DNA of 64,000 bases from Akkermansiaceae bacterium (GTDB taxonomy: Bacteria; Verrucomicrobiota; Verrucomicrobiia; Verrucomicrobiales; Akkermansiaceae): NCBI GenBank assembly GCA_025363295.1, contig JANYEC010000076.1, positions 59,203 to 123,202 of the forward strand, given 5' to 3'. The notes below the pieces were generated by a model. It saw nothing but the letters and a program-made list of their open reading frames with translations. It was not told the DNA's origin and ran no database searches. Positions 9,685 to 19,002 of the stretch are shown one piece after another. Within the stretch, counting starts at the first letter, position 1. Every line of letters begins with the position of its first letter. The translations under genes and the position numbers were made by a program.

Positions 9685-10662
9685 GTGAAAGTCTGGCAGA
9701 AAAACGGGGTTGTGATCATGGCGCTGCTTGCGTTTGGTGCCGCGCGAATGCCCCTTGAGTCAGGCCTCAGCCACGCCCTCCGCGCGGCCTCTCTTACGCC
9801 ACCACCGTTAGAGATTGGGACTCGGGATAAGATCGGGCAGACCAGCTCTGCGGTTGCGCTTGGCGGACTCCGCACGCTGGTGGCAACGTTCCTCAATCTA
9901 CGCGCCTTCAGTTTTTTCCAAGAGCAGCGATGGGATGATGTGGCGGACACCTATGACACGATCGTCGATCTGGCACCGCGGACTCGCTACTATTGGGAAA
10001 CCGGATCATGGCATCTGTCCTACAACGCGGCTTCTTACTATCTGAATGATTCAAAAATGCCAGCGCTGCGCCGTCGTGAAGCATGGCGCTCGTCGATCCT
10101 CAAGGGTCGCGCCTTCCTTGAACGCGGCATTCGCAACAATCCAGATGACTGGAGCCTAGAGGCGAACCTCGGATTCCTCCTATCAGATACTAACAAGTTC
10201 CCTGCATTCCGCGATCCGAACGAGACCTTCGCCGCTGCCGCCGAGGCCTATCGAAAATCAGCGGACACAGGTAAGGCCCTGAGTTACGTTCGCCGCGCCC
10301 AGTTTTATGCGCTTGCCCGCGTCACCGGTAAAGAAACCGAAGCGCTCGCAATGGCCCGCTCGCTTTATACGAATCCAAAAAACCACACCCCGACGGTGAC
10401 GATGTTGCTGTTGATTCTGGAGGTCCATGAAAATCCCTCGATGGACGTGGCCCAGCGTGCCATCGAACTCTTTGAGACTCCGCAAAAAGCATACGAAGCC
10501 CTTGGGGATCACTGGCGGCGGACACGCGAGCGTTTTCCTATTTACGGAGTGGCTGCCGGGCTGGAATCCTTGGAAAGATCGTTATCCGTGCCCCCAGAAA
10601 AAAGCATATTCAGCAAGGCCCTGCAGCCGCCTGCTGGCCCAGATGAGTGGTTCAGCAAATAG
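9685..10662 (+). CDS. Membrane-anchored TPR-like protein of the ABC operon
   Basis: About 325 residues from GTG 9685, which follows GGAA a few bases upstream; ATG 9718 is an alternative. The N-terminus (VVIMALLAFGAARMPL) is a short hydrophobic anchor or signal. The rest is helical with TPR-like spacing: FQEQRWDDVADTYDTIVDL, then SLEANLGFLLSD, then AAAAEAYRKSADTGKALSYV, then EALAMARSLYTNPKN. It starts four bases after the permease stop, so it probably works with the exporter as an assembly or adaptor factor. I do not recognise a named family. Confidence 0.75.
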   Translation: MKVWQKNGVVIMALLAFGAARMPLESGLSHALRAASLTPPPLEIGTRDKIGQTSSAVALGGLRTLVATFLNLRAFSFFQEQRWDDVADTYDTIVDLAPRTRYYWETGSWHLSYNAASYYLNDSKMPALRRREAWRSSILKGRAFLERGIRNNPDDWSLEANLGFLLSDTNKFPAFRDPNETFAAAAEAYRKSADTGKALSYVRRAQFYALARVTGKETEALAMARSLYTNPKNHTPTVTMLLLILEVHENPSMDVAQRAIELFETPQKAYEALGDHWRRTRERFPIYGVAAGLESLERSLSVPPEKSIFSKALQPPAGPDEWFSK

Positions 10663-10731
10663 ACGCTCTGGTTTCGTCTCGACAGAGTCGGCTCAAGCAA
10701 CAAACCTTTCTGTCCCTTCCCTCCCTCATCC

Positions 10732-11454
10732 ATGCGGATCGCTCTTTTCGGTGACATTCATGCCAATTTAGAAGCCCTCGAGGCCGTCCTCGAAGACGCT
10801 TCGCAACAGGGCGTCACGGACTATGTGTGCATGGGTGACGTGGTCGGTTACAACGCAGATCCCGCTGCTTGTTTGGAAATTGTCCGCGCCATGAATTGCC
10901 CCACCGTAAAGGGAAATCACGATGAAGACGCCTCGGGAAATCACTCGCTAGACAGCATGAATCCAGTGGCCGCAGCCGCTTTGGAGTGGACGCGCCTTCA
11001 GCTTTCCGGAGAGCAGCGCCTGTGGCTCAACCGGCTCCGAATGGTCCGGCAAGTCTCTGATTTTACCGTGGTTCACAGCACGCTCGATCAACCGGCAAAC
11101 TGGAATTACGTGACCAATCGCTTCGATGCGATGTCGAATTTTTCCTATCAATTCACCCAAGTTTGCTTTCATGGACACACTCACGTGCCCCGGGTTTACA
11201 TGAAATCGGACCGCGTGAGCGAAGTGCCCGCCGAGTCGGTGACGATCGAAGATGGCGCGAAATATTTCATCAATGTGGGCTCTGTCGGCCAACCTCGCGA
11301 TGGCGATTGGCGTGCTTGTTATGCAATTTTCGATCTCGAAAACAAGCGGATCGTCTTCCGGCGCATCGAATACGACATTGAAAAAACGCAGGCGAAAATC
11401 ATCGCTGCGGGCCTGCCTGAGATGCTGGCGGAACGCATTCGTGAGGGCCGCTGA
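10732..11454 (+). CDS. Metallophosphoesterase (calcineurin-like, YfcE/MJ0936 type)
   Basis: A 240-residue predicted phosphodiesterase. The dinuclear metal-site motifs are complete: GDIHAN near the start, GDVVGYNADP at about 37, GNHDED at about 62, then VHST and GHTHVP at about 145-150. The short Asp-His-Asn-His pattern without a long insert fits the YfcE-like family of small cytoplasmic phosphodiesterases. The physiological substrate is not predictable. It stands alone, about 70 bases after the TPR-like gene and before a 380-base non-coding stretch rich in inverted repeats. Confidence 0.88.
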   Translation: MRIALFGDIHANLEALEAVLEDASQQGVTDYVCMGDVVGYNADPAACLEIVRAMNCPTVKGNHDEDASGNHSLDSMNPVAAAALEWTRLQLSGEQRLWLNRLRMVRQVSDFTVVHSTLDQPANWNYVTNRFDAMSNFSYQFTQVCFHGHTHVPRVYMKSDRVSEVPAESVTIEDGAKYFINVGSVGQPRDGDWRACYAIFDLENKRIVFRRIEYDIEKTQAKIIAAGLPEMLAERIREGR

Positions 11455-11461
11455 GGAGGTT

Positions 11462-11592
11462 TTTCACCGTCGAGTGCTCCTCGTCGGATACGCTCCCCGC
11501 ACGGTGAAATACGGGCAGACTTCAATTATGGCCCTCACTCAAGCTGGAATTCCAAGCTTTTCGTGACACGCTGTGCAGGCACCTCGGTGCCT
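11462..11592. other. Cluster of inverted repeats downstream of the phosphoesterase gene
   Basis: Three dyad symmetries follow each other. TTTCACCGT (11462-11470) pairs with ACGGTGAAA (11501-11509). A near-palindrome AAGCTGGAATTCCAAGCTT lies at about 11541-11559. A compact hairpin has stems AGGCAC (11577-11582) and GTGCCT (11587-11592) closing a CTCG loop, followed by a T-rich stretch, so it may be a terminator for the gene at 10732. No open reading frame with family similarity covers this region. Confidence 0.4.
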
Positions 11593-11617
11593 TGGATTTG
11601 TTTTACCTGTCCTCCCG

Positions 11618-11689
11618 AGTTGGCAATTTTAACTTTAAGAATCAAGGATTCGTAAATGGGTCAGACGCCAAATCACTGAATTGCCAACT
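11618..11689. repeat. 72-bp element bounded by perfect 11-bp inverted repeats
   Basis: AGTTGGCAATT at 11618-11628 is matched exactly by its reverse complement AATTGCCAACT at 11679-11689, with 50 bases between. It could be a stem of a structured transcript, a regulatory site or a small palindromic mobile element. Only one copy is visible in this window. The rest of the gap (11690-11835) shows nothing recognisable. Confidence 0.4.
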
Positions 11690-11835
11690 AAAAGAGTGAC
11701 CGTTTTTGGAACCAATCCGGCGCACTTTGTGCTGTATTAAAAAGTTACCAAGGTGCTCATTTGCTGAAAACGTTCACATCAGCACTTTACGCGGAAGGCA
11801 AGCGGACTAGTTTGTCGGCGATTCACACCTTAGCG

Positions 11836-13731
11836 ATGGACCATCAAATGCGCCCAATTTACCAATTTTTCCGCTCTACCCGGTGCTTGTCGTTCATTTT
11901 CCCGGCCAGTCTCCTCAGCGCTTGCACATGGACTAAGCCGGAAGTTCAAACTTCACCTTTCGTGGCCCAGAGCAGCACACCTCTGCCTGATATCATGGCA
12001 GACCCCTTGGAGCCTGTAAACCGCGCGATGTGGGCAACTAACAAAGGATTTCTTGCTGGGGTGATGCAACCTACGGCGCGCGCCTACCGGGCCGTGGTCG
12101 CCAAGCCCGTCCGCACTTCCATCAACAATTTCACTCACAATATCATCTACCCGGGCCGCGCGCTCAATCATGTGCTCCAAGGCCGCTGGTCCGGTGCTGG
12201 GAACGAGACGCTGCGATTCCTCACTAACACCACAGTGGGCGGCCTCGGATTTTTCGACGTCGCCAGCAAATGGAACATCCCAAAATCCGAAGCGGATTTC
12301 AGCGAGACATTCGGCAAATGGGGATGGAAACCGCAGACTTACGTCATGATGCCGTTTTTCGGCCCGAGCGATGATCGTCATGCCACCGGCTTCGTCGCGG
12401 ACGAGTTAGTTAAACCATGGAACTACGAATATCCCTATACCCTCGGCTCTTACGGCACCACTTATAACACGGCATCTGATAAAACCGAAGAGGCTCGACG
12501 CCTCACTCAAGCAGAAACGGATTCCTATGAGTTAGTAAAATACGCATGGACCTATGCCACGAAAGACCAACAACCTGATTGGAGGGTAAAAGGCCCGATC
12601 GACAAACCGACATTGCAAACCCTCGCGGCAGCTCGGATCTCCTATCAGGATCCTGATTTCCTCAGCCGAGGCAAGGAAATCAGCGTTCGCATTCCCACCA
12701 CAGGACGGAAGTTAAAATTTAATTACTGGCTTCAGTCAGGAACAGCCCCGCTGGTATATCTCTCTCCCGGCCTGAGTTCGCACCGTCTATCATTGACGAC
12801 TCTATCAGTGGCCGAACATCTACATCGCAGCGGATTCTCGGTGGTCACCACCACGAGCGTTTTCCACCCGGAATTCATGGAAAATGCCTCATCCGCAGCG
12901 CTGCCCATTTACCCACCGGTCGACAGCCGTGACCTTCTTATTGCAATGACCGAAGCCGACCGCTCCCTCTCCGCCAAGTATCCCGGGAGGTTCGGAAAGC
13001 GTGCACTTGTGGGCCTTTCCATGGGCGGTTTCCTAACTCTCCACCTCGCTGCCGATGAAAACCACACCGCCCCCGAGTTGCTTCACTTCGATCGCTACCT
13101 CGCCGTCAACCCACCCGTGGATTTGATTCACGGTGGAAAATGCGTGGACGGTTTCCAAGACGCTCCCATGGCCTGGCCCGCGTCCGAACGCCAAGCGCTC
13201 GTAAATAATACACTCCACAAAGCCACCATGAGCGCGACTCTAACTCCCTCCGCCACTACCGTCCTCCCATTCAGTGGTATCGAGTCGAAATATCTCATTG
13301 GACTTACTTTCCGAATCACCCTGCGGGACATCATCTACAGCAGCCAAACGAGATCTAACATGGGTATTCTCAAAACTCCTCTTTCCGCGTGGCGCCGGGA
13401 TTCAAGTTATCAGGAAATTATGAGTCTCTCCTACAAGGACTATTTCCTTAAATTCGCGGTTCCATACTATCAGAAAAAGGGCGTCAGCTTGAACGCTATG
13501 TTGCGAGAGGGCAGTCTCAGGACTCACGAGGGCAATCTGAAATCTCAATCCAAAGTCCGAGTTATCACTAACAGAAATGATTTCCTGCTCCCTGCAAAAG
13601 ATTTCTCATGGCTGCAATCCACGCTCGCCCCGTCACAATTGACGGTTTTCCCGGATGGTGGCCACCTTGGCAATCTGGCGAACCCATCCGTGCAAAAGGC
13701 AATCAGTCGGGCCCTATCCGGCCTGAAATGA
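11836..13731 (+). CDS. Lipoprotein fusing an MlaA (VacJ) domain to an alpha/beta hydrolase
   Basis: About 631 residues from ATG 11836; ATG 11848 is equally possible, and a further-upstream TTG at 11761 is less likely. A lipoprotein signal ends in LLSAC. MlaA-domain marks follow: ADPLEPVNRAMWATNKGF, then NNFTHNIIYPGRALNHVLQG, then NTTVGGLGFFDVASKW, then SEADFSETFGKWG. MlaA removes mislocalised phospholipid from the outer leaflet of the outer membrane. From about residue 290 a second domain begins with a complete hydrolase triad: Ser in VGLSMGGF, Asp in TNRNDFLLP and His in PDGGHLGN. A single reading frame spans both with no sign of frameshift. The joining suggests lipid removal coupled to lipolysis, which is an inference. 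A signal-bearing deacetylase gene follows. Confidence 0.82.
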   Translation: MDHQMRPIYQFFRSTRCLSFIFPASLLSACTWTKPEVQTSPFVAQSSTPLPDIMADPLEPVNRAMWATNKGFLAGVMQPTARAYRAVVAKPVRTSINNFTHNIIYPGRALNHVLQGRWSGAGNETLRFLTNTTVGGLGFFDVASKWNIPKSEADFSETFGKWGWKPQTYVMMPFFGPSDDRHATGFVADELVKPWNYEYPYTLGSYGTTYNTASDKTEEARRLTQAETDSYELVKYAWTYATKDQQPDWRVKGPIDKPTLQTLAAARISYQDPDFLSRGKEISVRIPTTGRKLKFNYWLQSGTAPLVYLSPGLSSHRLSLTTLSVAEHLHRSGFSVVTTTSVFHPEFMENASSAALPIYPPVDSRDLLIAMTEADRSLSAKYPGRFGKRALVGLSMGGFLTLHLAADENHTAPELLHFDRYLAVNPPVDLIHGGKCVDGFQDAPMAWPASERQALVNNTLHKATMSATLTPSATTVLPFSGIESKYLIGLTFRITLRDIIYSSQTRSNMGILKTPLSAWRRDSSYQEIMSLSYKDYFLKFAVPYYQKKGVSLNAMLREGSLRTHEGNLKSQSKVRVITNRNDFLLPAKDFSWLQSTLAPSQLTVFPDGGHLGNLANPSVQKAISRALSGLK

Positions 13732-13803
13732 CACGCACAACGCCGACTGCGGGAGACTTGAGACTTCCAAAAGTCCGCTCCCGCTCGTATCCTCGGATTT
13801 TCC

Positions 13804-14967
13804 ATGACGAAATTCGCCCTAATTCTTTGCCTCCTCACGAACGCCTGCTTGTGGGCTCAGGAAAATCCCGCGCCCGCCCCCCGGCCAGTTGAGGCACCTG
13901 CTCTGCCAGATGACGGCGTGCGGGTTTCAGTGCTCGGCTTCCATGATTTTTCCGAAACAGCACCCGAGACGGCCATGCGCACGCGCACCTCCAAGTTTCG
14001 AAAACAAATGGAAGTAATCCGGCAGTTAGGAATTCCCGTAATATCGATGGCTGACTTCATCACATGGAAAAAAGGAGAAAAAGAGGTCCCACAAAAATCC
14101 ATTCTGCTAACCTTTGATGATGGTTGGAAATCTTTTTACACTGACGCCTACCCGATCCTTAAAGAGCTTAACTTCCCCTTCACGATGTATCTCTACAAAG
14201 ACTACGTTGATGGTGGTGGCAGAGCACTAACCACTGCAATGATTCAGGAAATGGTTGCCCACGGTGCCTCTATCGGTAGCCACTCGGTCAATCACCCCTA
14301 CCCCATCGCGGTGAAAAACGCCCGCAAAAAGGGGATCCCCGCTTACGACGCCTATCTGCGGATGCAAATGGGTGACTCTAAAGTTTTTCTGGAATCCAAG
14401 TTTCCGGTGAAAGTCACCACCTATGCTTACCCCGGCGGCTTCTACACTGAGGAAATGCTCAAACTGGGCGATGAGTTAGGATACCAATACATGTTCACCG
14501 TCATCCCCGGCAAAGTGACTCGATCCTCACCTAACGAAACATTACCTCGTAATATCATTCTCGGAAACTATGATAAGGGTTTCGAAATTGCCACATCGTT
14601 CCGCGATGGTGGGGCGATCCCCGGAGATGCAAGCTCCGGTCTCGCCCAGACCACCTCTTTTCCCGTAATGCCCCAGCCCGGAAGCGTGATCAACACCCGC
14701 CTGCCAGAAATTTCCGCAGACCTTTCCACAGTACAAAATCTCGATGCGAAATCCCTCGTGATGAAGGTTGCTGGCTTCGGCGAAGTTCCTGCGAATTTCG
14801 CGGTAGAAACCGGGAAATTTTCATGGCTGGTCAACCGCCGCCTACGTCAAGCGAGTTGCCAAGTGTCGATCGCATGGAAAGATACATCAGGGAAAGCTCC
14901 CGAAGCACCGCTCCGCTGGTCATTCAAAGTTGACCTGGAATCCGCCTATCTCCCGCCCGGCGAATAA
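13804..14967 (+). CDS. Polysaccharide deacetylase (NodB-type), exported
   Basis: A 387-residue protein with a signal peptide (KFALILCLLTNACLWAQ) followed by a Pro/Ala-rich linker. The carbohydrate esterase family 4 motifs are present: TFDDGW at about 100 (metal-binding and catalytic Asp), SHSVNHP at about 160 (two metal-binding His) and YAYPGGFY at about 203. A C-terminal region of about 110 residues after NETLPRN is not assigned. It probably deacetylates N-acetylated cell-wall or surface polysaccharide in the periplasm. The gene starts 72 bases after the MlaA-hydrolase gene and may be co-transcribed. Confidence 0.87.
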   Translation: MTKFALILCLLTNACLWAQENPAPAPRPVEAPALPDDGVRVSVLGFHDFSETAPETAMRTRTSKFRKQMEVIRQLGIPVISMADFITWKKGEKEVPQKSILLTFDDGWKSFYTDAYPILKELNFPFTMYLYKDYVDGGGRALTTAMIQEMVAHGASIGSHSVNHPYPIAVKNARKKGIPAYDAYLRMQMGDSKVFLESKFPVKVTTYAYPGGFYTEEMLKLGDELGYQYMFTVIPGKVTRSSPNETLPRNIILGNYDKGFEIATSFRDGGAIPGDASSGLAQTTSFPVMPQPGSVINTRLPEISADLSTVQNLDAKSLVMKVAGFGEVPANFAVETGKFSWLVNRRLRQASCQVSIAWKDTSGKAPEAPLRWSFKVDLESAYLPPGE

Positions 14968-15015
14968 GCCCCCTATCCGATTCACTTCTATTTCAACCCA
15001 ACATTTTCCACCGAC

Positions 15016-16392
15016 ATGTTTTCTTCTCTATCAGACAGCCTCGACAAAACCTTCCGTAACCTCCGGGGCGTCGGCCGCATCTCGGAAAAAAACATCTCCG
15101 ATGCCCTGCGCGAAATCCGTATTGCATTGCTAGAGGCTGACGTCGAGTTCGCCGTCGCCAAGGATTTCATCGCCAGGGTGAAGGAAAAATCTCTTGGCGA
15201 GGACGTGCTCAAGTCGATTAAACCCGGCGAGCAAATCGTTAAAATTTTTCACGATGAACTCGCAGCTCTGCTAGGCGGTGATCAAGCTCCCCTCAATCTC
15301 AATCCGCCCGCCCACATCCTCATCTGCGGCCTCAATGGTGCGGGGAAAACCACTACTTCCGCCAAACTTGCTTACCGACTGAAAAAAGAAGGTCGTCGCC
15401 CATTGCTCATTGCCTGCGATCTTTACCGCCCTGCCGCGATTGATCAGTTAGCAGTTCTGGCAAAACAAATTGACATCCCCTGTTACACACCTGATGCCAC
15501 CGAGACGGATGTCGTCAAAGTCGCTAAAGACGCACTGGTCTGGGCGGAGCAACAACAAGGCACCGTTCTCATTTTCGACACCGCAGGACGCCAAGAAATC
15601 GACGAGCGCCTCGTCGCCGAACTCAAGCGCCTGCACGCCTTCGTCAACCCTAAAGAAACTCTGTTAGTTGCCGATTCCGCCACCGGCCAGCAAGCCGTAT
15701 CCGTCGCTCAACATTTCGACGACGCCGTTGGCATCACGGGGATTATCCTAACCAAACTCGATGGCGATGCCCGTGGCGGCGCAGCCCTCTCGATGCGTAG
15801 CGTCACCGGCAAGCCAATCAAATACGCGGGCGAAGGAGAAAAGTTAGATCAACTTTTCGAATTCCACCCCAGTCGCATGGCCGACCGAATTCTCGGCATG
15901 GGAGACATCGTCGGCATGGTCGAACAAGTCGCCGACAAAGTGAACGAGGCCGATGCCATGCGTTCCATGAAGCGCATACAGGAAGGTAAATTCGATTTCA
16001 CTGATTTCCTCGATCAGATGAAAATGATCCAAAACCTCGGTCCGCTAGAAGGTCTTCTAGGGCTGATGCCCGGCTTTAGTAAAATCAAAAAGCAGCTTCC
16101 TGCAGGTGCCTTCGATACAAAAAAAATCAAACGCACCGAAGCCATCGTACTTTCGATGACCATGATAGAGCGCACCCGTCCCGAGATCATCAAAGGCTCC
16201 CGTCGCCAACGCATCGCAGCCGGTTCCGGCACCACGATCATGGAGGTGAACCAGCTCATCAAACAGTTCGGCGAAATGCGCAAGATGATGAAGTCACCTA
16301 ACAAAATGAACGCCATGATGAAACAAATGGGCGGCGCAGGTGGCATGAAAGACATGATGAAAGGTCTCGGCGGCGGCAAATTCCCGTTCTAG
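15016..16392 (+). CDS. ffh: Signal recognition particle protein Ffh
   Basis: A 458-residue SRP GTPase that delivers nascent membrane proteins to FtsY. The N domain (1-95) begins FSSLSDSLDKTFRNLRG. The G domain contains CGLNGAGKTTTSAKLA (G1), DLYRPAAIDQL, DTAGRQ, TKLDGDARGGAAL (G4) and GEGEKLDQLFEF. The C-terminal M domain is Met-rich (LMPGFSKIKK, MMKSPNKMNAMMKQ) and ends GGGKFPF. The length is normal for the family. G1 reads GLNGAGKTT, a usual SRP variant. miaA follows after 33 bases. Confidence 0.97.
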   Translation: MFSSLSDSLDKTFRNLRGVGRISEKNISDALREIRIALLEADVEFAVAKDFIARVKEKSLGEDVLKSIKPGEQIVKIFHDELAALLGGDQAPLNLNPPAHILICGLNGAGKTTTSAKLAYRLKKEGRRPLLIACDLYRPAAIDQLAVLAKQIDIPCYTPDATETDVVKVAKDALVWAEQQQGTVLIFDTAGRQEIDERLVAELKRLHAFVNPKETLLVADSATGQQAVSVAQHFDDAVGITGIILTKLDGDARGGAALSMRSVTGKPIKYAGEGEKLDQLFEFHPSRMADRILGMGDIVGMVEQVADKVNEADAMRSMKRIQEGKFDFTDFLDQMKMIQNLGPLEGLLGLMPGFSKIKKQLPAGAFDTKKIKRTEAIVLSMTMIERTRPEIIKGSRRQRIAAGSGTTIMEVNQLIKQFGEMRKMMKSPNKMNAMMKQMGGAGGMKDMMKGLGGGKFPF

Positions 16393-16425
16393 CAATTAGA
16401 GCGCGGAATTCATTCCGCCTAAATC

Positions 16426-17280
16426 ATGAACGAACCCTTCTACATCTGCGGCCCCACCGCCTCCGGGAAAAGCAGCCTTGCGCTAGAGTATGCGCAAGCA
16501 CTCGACGGTGAAATTATCAATGCCGATGCGTTCCAGCTCTATCGAGGATTAGAAATCGTCAGTGCCGCGCCGTCCGTCGAAGAGCGCTCCAAGGCTCCCC
16601 ATCATCTCTACGGTGTCCTTGAACCAACTTCATCCGCCGATGCACAGCGCTACGTTAAACTGGCGAAACCGATCATCTCAGAAATCCAAGCACGCGGAAA
16701 AACCCCGATCATCACCGGTGGCTCCGGGCTCTATCTGAAATTTCTCACCCATGGTGCGGCTCCGCTTCCGACGGGAGACGCCACCTTGCGAGCTGAAATG
16801 GATGCAAAATCACTCGAAGACCTTGTGGCTAAACTCCAAGAGTTAGATTCGATAGAAGCTTCACGCACCGCCCTGCAAAATCGACGCTTCGTTTCGCGGG
16901 CTTTGGAAATCTGCCTTCTCAGCGGGCAGAAAGCATCCGACCTACGCGACCAATGGGAATCACAAACGATTGCAATATCATCCCAACTACGCGGCATCGT
17001 CATCCACCGCAGCCGTCCAGATCTCCATGCCCGAATCGCACTGAGAACCCGCACCATGTTGGATCACGGTGCAGTGGAAGAAGTCGCTGCATTGAAGGGA
17101 GTTTCCTCCAATTGTGAGAAAGCCATCGGCTTCCGCGAGATTCGCTCACTCATCGCGGGAGACATTGATCGTCCAACCTGCGAGGAACTGATCAATGCCG
17201 CCACCCGTCAATATGCGAAGCGCCAAGAAACTTGGTTCCGCCGGGAAAAATGGCTGATGCCTCAATTGACCGATGCTTGA
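16426..17280 (+). CDS. miaA: tRNA dimethylallyltransferase MiaA
   Basis: A 284-residue enzyme that adds the isopentenyl group to A37 of tRNAs reading UNN codons. The P-loop is GPTASGKSSLA at residues 9-19. The tRNA-binding segment reads NADAFQLYRGLEIVSAAP, where most MiaA have DSMQVYRGMDIGTAKP. ITGGSGLYLKFLTHG and KAIGFREI are further family marks. The departures from the common motif are shared, as far as I recall, with other Verrucomicrobia, so they do not suggest loss of function. It lies between ffh and an antiporter gene on the same strand. Confidence 0.92.
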   Translation: MNEPFYICGPTASGKSSLALEYAQALDGEIINADAFQLYRGLEIVSAAPSVEERSKAPHHLYGVLEPTSSADAQRYVKLAKPIISEIQARGKTPIITGGSGLYLKFLTHGAAPLPTGDATLRAEMDAKSLEDLVAKLQELDSIEASRTALQNRRFVSRALEICLLSGQKASDLRDQWESQTIAISSQLRGIVIHRSRPDLHARIALRTRTMLDHGAVEEVAALKGVSSNCEKAIGFREIRSLIAGDIDRPTCEELINAATRQYAKRQETWFRREKWLMPQLTDA

Positions 17281-17361
17281 GTCCAGCAGCGGGGCAACGA
17301 GCGTTCAACTTACTCTTGCCGCCCCTCTTCTCTATCCTTAGAAAGTAGTGTGTTTTTCGCC

Positions 17362-18996
17362 ATGAAGTCATTTTGCTGCGTCCTCGCCACGGTCCTGTTT
17401 CTGATACCACAGTGGATTTTCGCAGAGCAAGACGGACATGACCAACCCGCCTACCCCAGGCTGCAGGACGGCAGCACCCAGTATTCTACGTTTCCAAAAC
17501 CGATAGAGACTTACCCGTCTGCGGAAGATGGAATCATTGAAACCCTCAAAACCCGGGCGACGTTAGAGCCCTTTAACGTCGCAGCATCCCTGATCTTTCT
17601 TCTAGCAATCCTACACACCTTTGCCGCGAGTTCGTTCACCAAACTGTCCCACAAGCTGGAACATCGACACGAAGAGCAGCTAAAACGCTGCGGCGTGAAG
17701 GACAATCAGCACCCGGACGGTGTCGCGGAAGTTTCGTTCTCCGCCACCGTATTTCACTACCTCGGCGAAGTGGAGGCGGTGTTTGGCATGTGGGTGATCG
17801 CCCTAGCAGGTGCAGCGGTTTACTATCATTCGTGGCACGACTTTATACTCTATATCGCAAAGGATAGGGTTTTCACTGAGCCCCTGTTCGTCTTCGTCAT
17901 CATGGCCATCGCCGCGAGCCGCCCCGTCCTGCGCTTTGCGGAAATCCTAATGGCAAAGGCCGCGGCATTGGGCAATGGCACACCCGCTGCCTGGTGGATC
18001 AGCGTGCTGATTATCGCGCCAATCCTTGGCTCCTTCATCACCGAGCCTGCCGCTATGACTATCGGCGCATTGTTGTTAGCCAAACGTTTCTATCGATTCG
18101 ATCCGCCACCGATGCTTGCTTATGGCACGCTCGGGCTGTTGTTTGTGAATATTTCCGTCGGTGGCACACTCACCCACTTCGCCGCACCGCCGGTGCTGAT
18201 GGTCGCGGGGAAATGGGGTTGGGACACGCTATTTATGTTAGAGCATTTTGGCTGGAAGGCGACCATTGGAATTGCCTTATCTACCGGCATTTACTTCATT
18301 TTCTTCCGCAAGGAATTTTTCAAAATTTCTGATAGAGCAGATGGTCACGAGGATGGCGTGATTGAAAAGACTGCCTGGCACGAACGGGAGGACCTGGTCC
18401 CTGTTTGGATAACGCTCGTTCATTTGGCCTTCCTCGCTTGGACGGTTTACACGGCCCATTATCCCGTAATTTTTATCGGCGGCTTTCTTTTCTTCATGGC
18501 ATTCATTCATGCAACTGGCCATCACCAGAATCCCATTTCGTTAAAAAGCCCGCTGCTTGTTGGCTTTTTCCTAGCAGGTCTGGTGATCCACGGCGGTTGC
18601 CAATCATGGTGGATTACCCCGGTGATCATGGCCCTGCCAAATCAAGCGTTGATGCTCGGCTCTACCCTTCTCACCGCTTTCAATGATAATGCCGCCATCA
18701 CCTATCTCGCCTCCCAGGTGGAAGGGCTTTCCCTCGCAGCAAAACACGCCGTTGTCGCCGGAGCCGTAACGGGTGGTGGACTTACAGTGATCGCCAATGC
18801 CCCAAATCCTGCGGGTCAAAGCATTCTCTCACGATTTTTTAAAGACGGGATCTCTCCCTTAGGGCTGCTGCTTGGAGCCTTGGTGCCGACTCTCATCGTT
18901 TACCTTAGTTTTATCATCCTTCCTAACGGCACCGCCAAGGAACACCCTGATAGCCCTTCGGAAAATCCACCCGCCATCGATCAAACCCACCCGTAA
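17362..18996 (+). CDS. Putative Na+/H+ antiporter (polytopic membrane protein)
   Basis: About 544 residues from ATG 17362; a GTG four codons upstream is possible. A signal-like first segment (SFCCVLATVLFLIPQWIFA) is followed by about twelve hydrophobic segments, including FNVAASLIFLLAILHTFAAS, VFGMWVIALAGAAVYYH, ITEPAAMTIGALLLAKRF, TLGLLFVNISVGGTLTHFA, WWITPVIMALPNQALMLGS and ALVPTLIVYLSFIIL. Polar residues inside helices (ITEPAAMT, FNDNAAITYL) fit ion transport. The pattern matches the putative Na+/H+ antiporter family (formerly DUF1504), related to arsenite/citrate-type carriers. Ion specificity is not shown by sequence. riboflavin synthase follows six bases later. Confidence 0.75.
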   Translation: MKSFCCVLATVLFLIPQWIFAEQDGHDQPAYPRLQDGSTQYSTFPKPIETYPSAEDGIIETLKTRATLEPFNVAASLIFLLAILHTFAASSFTKLSHKLEHRHEEQLKRCGVKDNQHPDGVAEVSFSATVFHYLGEVEAVFGMWVIALAGAAVYYHSWHDFILYIAKDRVFTEPLFVFVIMAIAASRPVLRFAEILMAKAAALGNGTPAAWWISVLIIAPILGSFITEPAAMTIGALLLAKRFYRFDPPPMLAYGTLGLLFVNISVGGTLTHFAAPPVLMVAGKWGWDTLFMLEHFGWKATIGIALSTGIYFIFFRKEFFKISDRADGHEDGVIEKTAWHEREDLVPVWITLVHLAFLAWTVYTAHYPVIFIGGFLFFMAFIHATGHHQNPISLKSPLLVGFFLAGLVIHGGCQSWWITPVIMALPNQALMLGSTLLTAFNDNAAITYLASQVEGLSLAAKHAVVAGAVTGGGLTVIANAPNPAGQSILSRFFKDGISPLGLLLGALVPTLIVYLSFIILPNGTAKEHPDSPSENPPAIDQTHP

Positions 18997-19002
18997 ACCA
19001 CC

